DNA of 9,544 bases from Lysobacterales bacterium (lineage in GTDB: Bacteria; Pseudomonadota; Gammaproteobacteria; Xanthomonadales; SZUA-36). Position 1 is the stretch's first letter; each line of letters opens with the position of its first letter. Below the pieces are notes generated by a model that had not been told where the DNA came from, did no database searches, and saw only the letters and a program-made list of their open reading frames with translations. The position numbers were made by a program, and so were the translations under genes. Location of the stretch: contig JARFQZ010000070.1 of the NCBI GenBank assembly GCA_029287515.1, positions 1 to 9,544 on the forward strand, in the 5' to 3' direction. Positions 1-6,810 of this stretch are shown piece after piece.

Positions 1-801
1 GTGGGAGAGTTGTTTGCGGGAGCCCTGATCCCGGGGTTGATCCTTGTCGCCGCTTACCTGGTCTACATCGTGGTCCTGGCCTGGGCGCGGCCCGGCCTGA
101 TGCCCCCTGACCGTGCCAGCGGTGAGGAGAAAGTCAGCATCCGCCGGCTGTTGCTCCTGGTCTCCGGGCCACTGGCACTGATCGTTGCCGTCCTGGGGTC
201 CATCCTGAAGGGCATCGCCACGCCCACCGAGGCTGCGGCGGTGGGCGCTGTTGGCGCGATGATCCTGGCGTTCATCAGCGGGCATTTTTCACTCAAAACG
301 CTGAAGGACGTGGTGTACCGTACGACCCGGATAACCGCCATGGTCTTCATGATCCTGGTGGGCGCTTCTCTGTTCAGTCTCGTGTTCCGCGGGTTCGGCG
401 GCGATGAGTTGATCGCAGATTTCCTGACAGGATTGCCGGGCGGAGTGGTGACGGCCATGGTGCTGGTGTTGCTGGTGATGTTCCTGCTCGGCTTCGTGCT
501 GGATTTCATCGAGATCACCTTCGTCGTGGTGCCCATCATCGGCCCCGTGCTGATGGCCATGGGCCTGGACCCGATCTGGCTGGGCGTCATGATTGCACTC
601 AATCTGCAGACTTCTTTTTTGACCCCGCCGTTTGGGTTTTCACTGTTCTACCTGCGCGGCGTCTCCCCGGACTCCGTCCCGACTTCAGCCATCTACCGCG
701 GTGTCATCCCCTTCATAGCCATCCAGGTCCTGGTCCTCTCTCTGCTGGCCCTGCTACCCCAACTGGTCACCTGGCTCCCAGACGTTGTGTATCCAGGTTA
801 A
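1..801 (+). CDS. dctM: TRAP transporter large permease subunit (DctM), 3' part only
   Basis: This is the C-terminal 266 residues of the large membrane subunit of a tripartite ATP-independent periplasmic (TRAP) transporter, the ion-gradient-driven channel subunit in the inner membrane. The family signature GIATPTEAAAVGA lies at about residues 71-83, and a second typical stretch, LQTSFLTPPFGFSLFYLRG, is near residue 202. About seven hydrophobic segments are visible (roughly 5-27, 50-70, 76-94, 112-132, 147-175, 185-215, 236-260). Complete DctM proteins have about 430 or more residues, and the first residues here (GELFAGALIPG) match the middle of the family. The GTG at position 1 is therefore most likely an internal valine codon, and the true start, with the small subunit DctQ, should lie left of the window. 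The sequence style resembles DctM partners of TakP-like 2-oxo-acid binding proteins, which matches the dctP gene at 1968-3083 on the opposite strand. Substrate assignment is inference. Confidence 0.93.
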   Translation: MGELFAGALIPGLILVAAYLVYIVVLAWARPGLMPPDRASGEEKVSIRRLLLLVSGPLALIVAVLGSILKGIATPTEAAAVGAVGAMILAFISGHFSLKTLKDVVYRTTRITAMVFMILVGASLFSLVFRGFGGDELIADFLTGLPGGVVTAMVLVLLVMFLLGFVLDFIEITFVVVPIIGPVLMAMGLDPIWLGVMIALNLQTSFLTPPFGFSLFYLRGVSPDSVPTSAIYRGVIPFIAIQVLVLSLLALLPQLVTWLPDVVYPG

Positions 802-883
802 GTCGGGAAGCGATCCATCTTTTCATGTGAGCCGGTTGGCGTTAGCCAGAGGCGAACCCAATATTGCAGTTGAGTGAAGCCGC

Positions 884-906
884 CTTCGGCAACGGAGTTG
901 CCGGAG
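884..906. other. Stem-loop between convergent dctM and porin genes
   Basis: A perfect 7-bp inverted repeat CGGCAAC (887-893) / GTTGCCG (897-903) with a GGA loop extends to about 10 bp with one T-G wobble. It sits in the 126-bp spacer (802-927) between two convergent genes. There is no T-run on either side, so it is not a textbook Rho-independent terminator. It could protect mRNA 3' ends or contribute to termination in both directions. Two smaller hairpins lie nearby: TGGC-GTTA-GCCA in about 837-848, and GCCG-CCTT-CGGC, which overlaps the main one. Nothing else is visible in this spacer. Confidence 0.45.
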
Positions 907-927
907 CAGGGAAACGAAACTCCTTGT

Positions 928-1950
928 TTACTCGAAATCGATGAACAGCGTCACCCGCAAATGCAGATCGCTATCCGGTCGGTATCCTTCATCGTTCCTG
1001 TCGTAGCGGGTATAGACGATGTTTGGCGTGATGTAAAAATGCGGACTGGCCTGGTACTCGACACCGGCGAATAAAGTGGTCGCTTTTGCACTGGGATCGT
1101 ACGGCAGGTAAGCGATATCGTCTGCCCTGGGGCTGGGCTCGAAGAGCCGGTCAATGCGCCCGATCAAGGTGGTTTTATCTGCGACGCGGGTCCTGAAAAA
1201 AGTGGATGCGAGTTCAAGCGGGGCATCTTCCTCCCGGTCCTGGTTCGAATACTGGAGACCCCACGCACGCTGCTCATCCTGGTAAGCGATGAATCCCTGG
1301 ATGGTCGAATTGTCGGTAGGTCCTGAAAATCCCTGGTAATCGATGTACAGATCGAAAACCCAGTTCGGGGCGGGTTTCCAACTGATTGCGCCCATCCATT
1401 TCTGAAAATCGTCGGATTCGTCGCCGATTTCGACTTTTGTGCCCATCATGAACCGGTAGCTCAGCGAACCTGAAGCATTCAGGGGTCCTTTAACGGAGAC
1501 GCCGGTATCCCGGCTGGCTACGCCTTGCAGGTCCATGGGTGTCCGGGCCAGGTAGCGTTTTCCCCAGATTGACTCGATCAGGTCGAATGTCGGGGTCGGA
1601 GAGAGGCCTACCATCAAACGATGCCGGCCCTGCCGGCCGAGGTCCCAGCCCAGGTACAGGTCCTTGATTTGCAGGTCGAAGCTATAGGTCTCAAATTCAC
1701 CGGACTGATTGAGTTCGAATCGCACTCTGCCGAACCAGTTCTCGGTAAATTTGCCGTCCAATGTCGCATATCCCCGGCGCAACACCAGCCCGGTGGCACC
1801 GTCACCCTCCTGGGAGTGGTGGCTGGGGACGGTGTAAAGATCTCCGAACAGCAGGCCGCCAAGGGTGAACGACGGCAGCGTCTGCTCGTCGGCCAGGGCA
1901 ACATTCAACCAGCACAGGCACCCCAGGAGCAGGCTGCATATTGTCCGCAA
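928..1950 (-). CDS. Outer-membrane porin-like beta-barrel protein
   Basis: A predicted outer-membrane beta-barrel of about 340 residues, probably of the phosphate-selective porin O/P-like superfamily. The mature part alternates polar and aromatic/hydrophobic residues as in beta strands (RRGYATLDGKFTENWFGRVR, LRVTLFIDF) and has short turns rich in Asp, Asn and Gly. I placed the start at a TTG at 1950: it follows AAAGG at 7-bp spacing, lies 17 bp after the dctP stop, and gives a compact signal peptide (MRTICSLLLGCLCWLNVALA, cleavage before DEQ). An in-frame GTG at 2010 would add 20 residues and overlap dctP by 43 bp; it gives an unusually long n-region but cannot be excluded. The extreme C-terminus is Phe-Glu rather than a terminal aromatic residue. 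The gene is almost certainly co-transcribed with dctP and may supply its substrate to the periplasm. The exact solute is unknown. Confidence 0.78.
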   Translation of the reverse strand: MRTICSLLLGCLCWLNVALADEQTLPSFTLGGLLFGDLYTVPSHHSQEGDGATGLVLRRGYATLDGKFTENWFGRVRFELNQSGEFETYSFDLQIKDLYLGWDLGRQGRHRLMVGLSPTPTFDLIESIWGKRYLARTPMDLQGVASRDTGVSVKGPLNASGSLSYRFMMGTKVEIGDESDDFQKWMGAISWKPAPNWVFDLYIDYQGFSGPTDNSTIQGFIAYQDEQRAWGLQYSNQDREEDAPLELASTFFRTRVADKTTLIGRIDRLFEPSPRADDIAYLPYDPSAKATTLFAGVEYQASPHFYITPNIVYTRYDRNDEGYRPDSDLHLRVTLFIDFE

Positions 1951-1967
1951 CGCAGCGCCTTTGGCTG

Positions 1968-3083
1968 TTACCTCCGGTTTACAAAATACTGTGAGCCGAT
2001 TTCCGTCCACGGTCTGACCTGTTCCATGTAGGCCTTCATCGAAGTCCAGACTTTGCCGGACATTTCATCCGCCGCGGCCTGGTCTTCCAGGACTGCGAGC
2101 GAAGCTCCCTTGAGTTCGGCCAGGACGTCATCCGGGAAAGGGCGCAACTCCACGGCATGTTCATCGAGCAACTTCTCCAGGGACTCGCCATTGCGTGCCT
2201 CGAAATGCGCGAACATGTCCATGTTGGCAGCCTTGCAGGCGATCACGACGATGGATTGCAGGTCGGCCGGCAGCGCGTTGAAGGCTTCGGCGTTGATGGT
2301 GGCCTCCAGGGCGGTGCCGGGTTCGTGCCAACCGGGGTAGTAATAATATTTCGCTGCGCGGAACAGGCCAAAAGCCAGGTCGTTCATCGGCCCGACCCAT
2401 TCGGTGGCGTCGATGGTGCCATTCTGCAGGGCGGTGAAAAGTTCTGCCCCCGGGATATTGACCGGGGTGCCGCCAATTCGCTTCAGGACCTCGCCGCCGA
2501 AACCGGGGATTCGCATCTTCAGGCCTTTCAGGTCATCGACGCTGTTGATTTCCTTGTTGAACCAGCCGCCCATTTGCGTGCCGGAGTTACCAATAGGGTA
2601 CGCAATGATGCCAAATGGCTTGTAGATTTCGTGGTACAGCTCCATGCCGCCGCCGTAGTAATACCAGCCGTTCAGCTCGCTGGCGGTCATGGCGAAGGGA
2701 ACACCCGAAAAGAAAGCAGAAGCGGGGATTTTACCTTTCCAGTAGTAAGCCCCGCCGTGGCCCATTTCCGCCGTCCCTCGCTGTACCGCATCGAATACTT
2801 CAAATGGAGGCACCAGTTCCCCGCCCCCATAAACCTTCACCGTTAACCGGCCGCCGCTCATTTCGCCGATGATCTGCGCCAGGTAGTTCGCGCCCGTGCC
2901 CAGGCCGGGAAAATCACGCGGCCAGGTGGTGACCATTTTCCATTCAAAAGTTTCTTCGGACCTGGCGGTGCTTCCATCACCGCAATCAGCGGTGCCGCTC
3001 TGGTTACCGCATGCGGTTATCAGCCCTGCCGTTCCGGCTAGCCCCGCAATACCTGCAGTTTTGACAAATTTTCTTCTGTCCAT
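1968..3083 (-). CDS. dctP: TRAP transporter solute-binding protein, TakP-like, Tat/lipoprotein signal
   Basis: A 371-residue periplasmic binding protein of the DctP family that captures a small carboxylate and delivers it to a DctQM permease. The N-terminus combines a twin-arginine motif (RRKFVK, residues 3-8), a hydrophobic stretch and a lipobox LITAC with Cys25. It therefore looks like a Tat-exported, lipid-anchored protein. The body closely follows the 2-oxo-acid binding protein TakP of Rhodobacter: candidate ligand and metal residues Gln170, Arg191, Glu228-Trp229 and Glu254 have the same spacing as those I recall for TakP (gln-arg 21, arg-glu 37, glu-glu 26). The motif run WVGPMNDLAFGL is followed by a YYYYPGWHEPG segment. 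A good ribosome binding site precedes the ATG. The first 46 bp overlap the end of ttcA. Pyruvate or another 2-oxo/hydroxy acid is the likely ligand, by inference from family. Confidence 0.93.
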   Translation of the reverse strand: MDRRKFVKTAGIAGLAGTAGLITACGNQSGTADCGDGSTARSEETFEWKMVTTWPRDFPGLGTGANYLAQIIGEMSGGRLTVKVYGGGELVPPFEVFDAVQRGTAEMGHGGAYYWKGKIPASAFFSGVPFAMTASELNGWYYYGGGMELYHEIYKPFGIIAYPIGNSGTQMGGWFNKEINSVDDLKGLKMRIPGFGGEVLKRIGGTPVNIPGAELFTALQNGTIDATEWVGPMNDLAFGLFRAAKYYYYPGWHEPGTALEATINAEAFNALPADLQSIVVIACKAANMDMFAHFEARNGESLEKLLDEHAVELRPFPDDVLAELKGASLAVLEDQAAADEMSGKVWTSMKAYMEQVRPWTEIGSQYFVNRR

Positions 3084-3877
3084 TTTTCTTCCGCTCCGAG
3101 GTTGATGAAATCGAATAGTTCGCGATCAGCGAGCTGTGAAGGTGAGACGTGCCCAATGGCACGGAAAATATTTTCGATCCGGCCGGGATGTCTTTTTTTC
3201 CAGCCGGTCAGCATTTCCTTGATTAACTGCCGTTGCAAATTGGGCTGTGAGCCGCAGAGGTTGCAGGGGATGATCGGGAACTCACGATACGCTGCATATC
3301 GCGAAATGTCCTCTTCCTTGCAGTACGCCAGCGGCCTGATGACGACGTGTTGGCCGTCGTCGGATAACAACTTGGGTGGCATGGCCTTGAGGCGGCCGCC
3401 GTTGAACAGGTTCAGAAAAAGCGTTTCGATGATATCGTCCCGATGGTGCCCCAGGGCGATCCGGGTGATGCCGTTTTCACCGGCGAACCGGTACAACGCA
3501 CCCCTGCGCAGGCGCGAACACAGGCCGCAGGTGGCCTTGCCTTCCGGAATGACGCGTTTGACAACGCTGTAGGTGTCCTGCTCTATGACATGGAATGGAA
3601 TGCCTGCCTGCCTGGCATAGTCGGGCAGTACATGTTCTGGAAAACCGGGTTGCTTCTGATCAAGGTTAACCGCCAGCAGTTCGAAAGAGACCGGTGCGCG
3701 TTTTTGCAACTTAATCAGAATATCGAGCAGGGTATAGGAATCTTTTCCGCCGGACAGGCAAACCATCACCCGGTCCCCTTCACCGATCATGTTGAAATCA
3801 CTGATGGCCCGCCCGGTATTCCGCTGTAGTCTTTTTTCCAGCTTGTTGAACGAATATCGTTCTTTTGCATCATTCAT
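3038..3877 (-). CDS. ttcA: tRNA 2-thiocytidine(32) biosynthesis protein TtcA
   Basis: A cytoplasmic ATP-dependent enzyme that thiolates cytidine 32 in certain tRNAs using an iron-sulfur cluster. The PP-loop ATP-pyrophosphatase motif SGGKDS is at residues 42-47. Cysteines expected to hold the cluster are seen in ATCGLCSR (Cys117, Cys120) and IIPCNLCGSQ (Cys205/Cys208). The conserved ALGHHRDD stretch is at 141-148. The protein has 279 residues, somewhat shorter than E. coli TtcA (about 311), with the difference at the variable C-terminus. The last 15 or so residues, after FDFINLGAE, are encoded by DNA shared with the start of dctP in another frame. The start ATG at 3877 faces the divergent ydcH-like gene across 44 bp; only a weak ribosome binding site is visible. 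It is probably the first gene of the ttcA-dctP-porin transcript. Confidence 0.96.
   Translation of the reverse strand: MNDAKERYSFNKLEKRLQRNTGRAISDFNMIGEGDRVMVCLSGGKDSYTLLDILIKLQKRAPVSFELLAVNLDQKQPGFPEHVLPDYARQAGIPFHVIEQDTYSVVKRVIPEGKATCGLCSRLRRGALYRFAGENGITRIALGHHRDDIIETLFLNLFNGGRLKAMPPKLLSDDGQHVVIRPLAYCKEEDISRYAAYREFPIIPCNLCGSQPNLQRQLIKEMLTGWKKRHPGRIENIFRAIGHVSPSQLADRELFDFINLGAEEKWTEENLSKLQVLRG
3088..3097 (-). promoter_or_regulatory. Ribosome binding site of dctP inside ttcA
   Basis: Read on the - strand, GGAGCGGAAG precedes the dctP ATG (3083), with the GGAAG core 4 bases away. It lies within the coding end of ttcA. This supports the ATG at 3083 as the real start, which also gives a complete twin-arginine signal peptide, and hence supports the 46-bp gene overlap. 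Confidence 0.7.
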
Positions 3878-3921
3878 CCAAGCATTTTACGTCAATTCTG
3901 TACTATCCTTGTAACGTGAAC

Positions 3922-4128
3922 ATGAATACCAACGATCCGGGGGAGATCGCCCATCTCATCGCCGAACTCAGGGAGGAACACCGCGATCTGGACGAGGCGA
4001 TCATGCGTCTGTCCGACGACCCGAGCGTGGATCAGCTCAGGCTTCGGAGAATGAAGAAGCGCAAGCTGAAGCTCAAGGACTGGATTGCTTACCTGGAATC
4101 GAGGCTTATTCCTGATCTGGATGCATGA
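3922..4128 (+). CDS. YdcH/DUF465 family small protein
   Basis: A 68-residue charged, helical protein of the YdcH/DUF465 family, whose function is unknown. The family pattern is visible: LREEHRDLDEAI near residues 15-26, then the basic block RRMKKRKLKLKDWI near residues 40-53. This predicts two amphipathic helices, probably a short helical hairpin or coiled coil. I chose the ATG at 3922 because it gives the normal family length. A GTG at 3916 would add two residues, and an ATG at 3865 would read back into ttcA with an atypical N-terminus. No strong Shine-Dalgarno sequence precedes either start. A TACTAT hexamer at 3901-3906 is a possible -10, but no matching -35 is seen. The gene is monocistronic and divergent from ttcA. 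Its last 23 bp overlap the end of plsB on the other strand. Confidence 0.88.
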   Translation: MNTNDPGEIAHLIAELREEHRDLDEAIMRLSDDPSVDQLRLRRMKKRKLKLKDWIAYLESRLIPDLDA

Positions 4129-6616
4129 GGACTTGAGGAGCTACCCGGAAAATCCCGTGACGGATTTCCTCGCTCAGAATGAACTTGGCGTCCTCGCTGA
4201 TCTGCTGGATCATTTCGTTGAATTCAAGTTTCTCGTCTGAATTGGTAGTCAGAACGCCCTGGTCACGAAGCAATGATATGAACTGTTTGAACAGGTTGCG
4301 ATCGGAGAATTCAGGCGCCGCGAATTCGTTCAGTTGTGAAATTCGCTGGGCGGTCAGGTAACACAAGCGTTCAAGTTCGCTGCGGGTCAGCGTGCCGGAA
4401 CCGTTCTTGGCCAGGATTGCCAGGGTGATGTAGTAGCGTTCAAATGTCTGCAGCAGCGTATGTCCCATCACCCTAAGCTGGAGCTCCCTGGTGCCTCCGC
4501 CTTCCGGCCGAATAAGAAATTCGCCGTCGTCTTCTTCAGAAAGCAGTTCTTCGCTTAATAGCCAGCCGATGTGATGATCGACGGCTTCCAGGAATTCCTC
4601 TTCGTCCCAGGGCAGGAAAAGTTCCGATTTCAGAAACGGAAAAACGGCAAGAGCGATGTTCTGTAGCTGCTTTTTGCTGATGGCTGGCATGTTCAGGAAA
4701 CAACTGGCCACAAGCGAAGGAACGGCCAGGAGATGCGCAACGTTGTTTCGGAAGTAGGTCAGCAGAGTAGAATGTTCCGGAGCGATCGCGATGATGTCTC
4801 CCAGCGGGTGTTCCCTGACTTCGATGGCGCCCAACTCAACCCCGTAGTCGATGATTTCGCTGGCGGATTTTTCGGTGAAAGTGATCCGGTCAGAGTACCG
4901 GCAGCGCCCGAGCATGCTCAGGTAAAGTTCCAACTGATCGAGCAGTTCCTCCCTGCCCATGGCCAGTTTGCGTGTCGTCAACAGGACGATGGCCAGCAGG
5001 TTGATGGGGTTGACATGCGTGGCTTCGTTCATGCCGGTCATGATCTGCTGGCCGAGTTTATCGACCAGGGAGTTCAGCCACGTGGGCTTTTTCTCCGAGT
5101 CTGAGGTGTTCTCTCGCCAGGCGGGATCATGCCGGTTCAACAGGTCATCGAGAAAAATGGGCTCAGCAAAACTGACGTGCACTTTTCCATATTTCTGCTT
5201 GAGAACGCCAAAAACCTTGAACAGGTCCCCCAGTGACTCCGACTTCTTTTTCTTTCCCGCCAGTTCCGCCGTGTAACTTGAGCCTTCCACCAGCCGCTCG
5301 TAGCCCACGTAGATGGGTTGGAACATCACGGGCCTGACCGGTGAGCGCAGGTAGCCACGAACCGTCATGGACAGCATGCCACCCTTGGGTTGCAGCAACC
5401 GGCCGGTGCGGCTGCGGGTTCCTTCGATGAAGTATTCGATGGCGGTTCCATTGGACAGAATCCGGGCCAGGTATTCGTGGAATACGGCCGAGTACAGTTT
5501 TTGCGACCTGAAGCTGCGCCGCAGGAAGAACGCACCCCCTTTGCGCAGGAATCGCCCGAGGATGGGCAGATTCAGATTCACGCCCGCGGCGACATGAGGC
5601 GGGACCAGGCCGTTGTGGTAAACGAAATAGGAAACCAGCAGGTAATCGATGTGACTGCGATGACAGGGAACGTAGATGATTTCGTAATTGGGCGCCTGTT
5701 CCTGGAATTTCCGGAAATGCTGTAACTCGACCCCGTCATATATTTTGTTCCAGAACCAGGTCAGCGCAAATGAAGCGACGCGCACAAATCCATAGGAATA
5801 GTTGGCGGCAATTTCAAAAGCGTACTTCCGCCCCTGCTTCCATGCCTTGTACTCGCTGATTTTCTCCTTGCGGGCCTGCTCCTCGATCGCCTCCCTGACA
5901 GGGGGGCTGCGCAAGACCGAATCTATCACGGTTCTCCTGTGCGAGAGGTCAGGGCCGATAGCGGCACTGCGGACCCGCTGAAAGTGCACTCTCAAAACCC
6001 TTGAAATTTTACGCAGGCTGCGCGGCGCTCCCAGCCCTTCGTCGGCGAGCTCCCTGAGGGATACCCGGTTGCTGAATTGCACCAGGGTGTGGCGCCCATT
6101 AACCAGTGAATTGAAGAACCGCCAGATACGGCCGCCGATCTCCCAGGACTCGGTGAAGAAAATTTTCGCGAGGCCCGTTTCCTTGTCCGGAGCCCGGCCA
6201 ATCAGCACGGTAACGGGAACCAACTGGATGTCTTCCACCTGGTCATCGCACACGCTTTCAACCAGGCCCATCAGTGTCTCGGAGTGCCTGCGTACTTCGG
6301 TACGCCGAATGACCAATCCTTTTTTCCTGCGCAGGGCAAGATAGGAACGAGGCTCGGTTCTGTCTCCAGCCTTCATGGGCCATAGCGGGCGGGGAAGGCT
6401 CTGTTCCTCGCAGGCGCGGTCCAGGATCAACAGCGAAGACAAAGCATAGGAATCGATGATGTAGCAGATCGGTTTTTCCCGGTCCAGTTCCAGGTCTTCA
6501 AATGGCTGGGGCAGGGTGTTGGCCTTGACCCAAAGGTGTATTACAGACCTGAGAAACAGGAACCAACGCAACCTCAGCCGGGCGAATAAACCGATATGCG
6601 GAGCCTTGGTATTCAT
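4106..6616 (-). CDS. plsB: Glycerol-3-phosphate 1-O-acyltransferase PlsB
   Basis: A membrane-associated acyltransferase that transfers an acyl chain from acyl-ACP or acyl-CoA to position 1 of sn-glycerol-3-phosphate, the first step of phospholipid synthesis. The 836 residues compare with 807 in E. coli. All four acyltransferase blocks are present and intact: block I HRSHID (319-324, catalytic His319/Asp324), block II GAFFLRRSF (361-369), block III YFIEGTRSRTGRL (395-407) and block IV QPIYVGYE (433-440). A basic, hydrophobic N-terminus (FARLRLRWFLFLRSVIHLW) and the long C-terminal region, about 400 residues past the catalytic domain, are typical of PlsB. The ATG at 6616 is preceded by AAGGA at 9-bp spacing. 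It is transcribed in the same direction as pyrF but separated from it by 234 bp containing a terminator, so it probably has its own promoter or a regulated leader. Confidence 0.98.
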   Translation of the reverse strand: MNTKAPHIGLFARLRLRWFLFLRSVIHLWVKANTLPQPFEDLELDREKPICYIIDSYALSSLLILDRACEEQSLPRPLWPMKAGDRTEPRSYLALRRKKGLVIRRTEVRRHSETLMGLVESVCDDQVEDIQLVPVTVLIGRAPDKETGLAKIFFTESWEIGGRIWRFFNSLVNGRHTLVQFSNRVSLRELADEGLGAPRSLRKISRVLRVHFQRVRSAAIGPDLSHRRTVIDSVLRSPPVREAIEEQARKEKISEYKAWKQGRKYAFEIAANYSYGFVRVASFALTWFWNKIYDGVELQHFRKFQEQAPNYEIIYVPCHRSHIDYLLVSYFVYHNGLVPPHVAAGVNLNLPILGRFLRKGGAFFLRRSFRSQKLYSAVFHEYLARILSNGTAIEYFIEGTRSRTGRLLQPKGGMLSMTVRGYLRSPVRPVMFQPIYVGYERLVEGSSYTAELAGKKKKSESLGDLFKVFGVLKQKYGKVHVSFAEPIFLDDLLNRHDPAWRENTSDSEKKPTWLNSLVDKLGQQIMTGMNEATHVNPINLLAIVLLTTRKLAMGREELLDQLELYLSMLGRCRYSDRITFTEKSASEIIDYGVELGAIEVREHPLGDIIAIAPEHSTLLTYFRNNVAHLLAVPSLVASCFLNMPAISKKQLQNIALAVFPFLKSELFLPWDEEEFLEAVDHHIGWLLSEELLSEEDDGEFLIRPEGGGTRELQLRVMGHTLLQTFERYYITLAILAKNGSGTLTRSELERLCYLTAQRISQLNEFAAPEFSDRNLFKQFISLLRDQGVLTTNSDEKLEFNEMIQQISEDAKFILSEEIRHGIFRVAPQVLMHPDQE

Positions 6617-6625
6617 CCGGAAAAG

Positions 6626-6640
6626 TCCTTCGATCTCCTG
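6626..6640 (-). promoter_or_regulatory. Ribosome binding site of plsB
   Basis: On the - strand CAGGAG (6640-6635) and AAGGA (6630-6626) precede the ATG at 6616. AAGGA has a 9-base spacing and is the likelier site. It supports the chosen start of plsB. Confidence 0.55.
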
Positions 6641-6675
6641 AAACCTCTCAGGTGCCCATTCTAAAGCATACGCGC

Positions 6676-6710
6676 AAAAAAAATCCGGGCTGGTAATGCA
6701 CCCGCCCGGA
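6676..6710 (-). terminator. Rho-independent terminator between pyrF and plsB
   Basis: On the - strand a perfect 7-bp stem TCCGGGC (6710-6704) / GCCCGGA (6690-6684) is followed directly by eight T residues (6683-6676). The 13-base loop can add two or three further pairs after one mismatch. There is no T-run on the + strand side, so it works only leftward. It is 141-175 bp past the pyrF stop and about 60 bp before the plsB ATG. It can therefore end the uvrD-hydrolase-pyrF transcript, or act on a transcript starting in the intergenic region. Confidence 0.82.
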
Positions 6711-6712
6711 AA

Positions 6713-6727
6713 TCCGGCAGAGCCGGA
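6713..6727 (-). other. Second hairpin directly upstream of the terminator
   Basis: A perfect 6-bp inverted repeat TCCGGC / GCCGGA with a 3-base loop lies two bases before the terminator stem on the - strand. Its arms nearly repeat the TCCGG/CCGGA sequence of the terminator arms. Alternative pairing between the two hairpins is therefore possible on paper. Confidence 0.5.
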
Positions 6728-6810
6728 GAGGATCGTAAAAACATTTTAGTGAATAGTTTTTTTACTGTTCCCCAAGCTGTTTTCATTCATTATTATGAAG
6801 TTACGAGCGT

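Noticed and set aside
63..602. A 179-codon open frame on the - strand inside dctM
   Set aside because: It is antisense to a clear TRAP permease and is rich in Ser, Thr, Met and Arg, as expected from reading a hydrophobic gene backwards.
2157..2846. A 229-codon open frame on the + strand inside dctP
   Set aside because: It is fully antisense to a well-supported binding-protein gene, has low-complexity composition and no recognisable domain; such frames are common opposite GC-rich genes.
3878..3921. Divergent promoters in the 44-bp ttcA/ydcH spacer
   Set aside because: Single -10-like hexamers exist (TACTAT at 3901-3906 on +, TAAAAT at 3889-3884 on -) but neither has a well-spaced -35, so I do not call a promoter.
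6735..6765. AT-rich inverted repeat GTAAAAAC / GTTTTTTTAC as a + strand terminator
   Set aside because: The stem is nearly all A-T with a 13-base loop, and no + strand gene ends nearby, so it is not a credible terminator.
6661..6786. A 41-codon - strand frame (MKTAWGTVKKLF...) and an overlapping 14-codon frame (6746-6790) in the pyrF-plsB spacer
   Set aside because: Neither has a ribosome binding site. The longer one reads through both hairpins and the terminator T-run, and I see no family resemblance. A leader peptide role for the shorter one is not excluded but unsupported.
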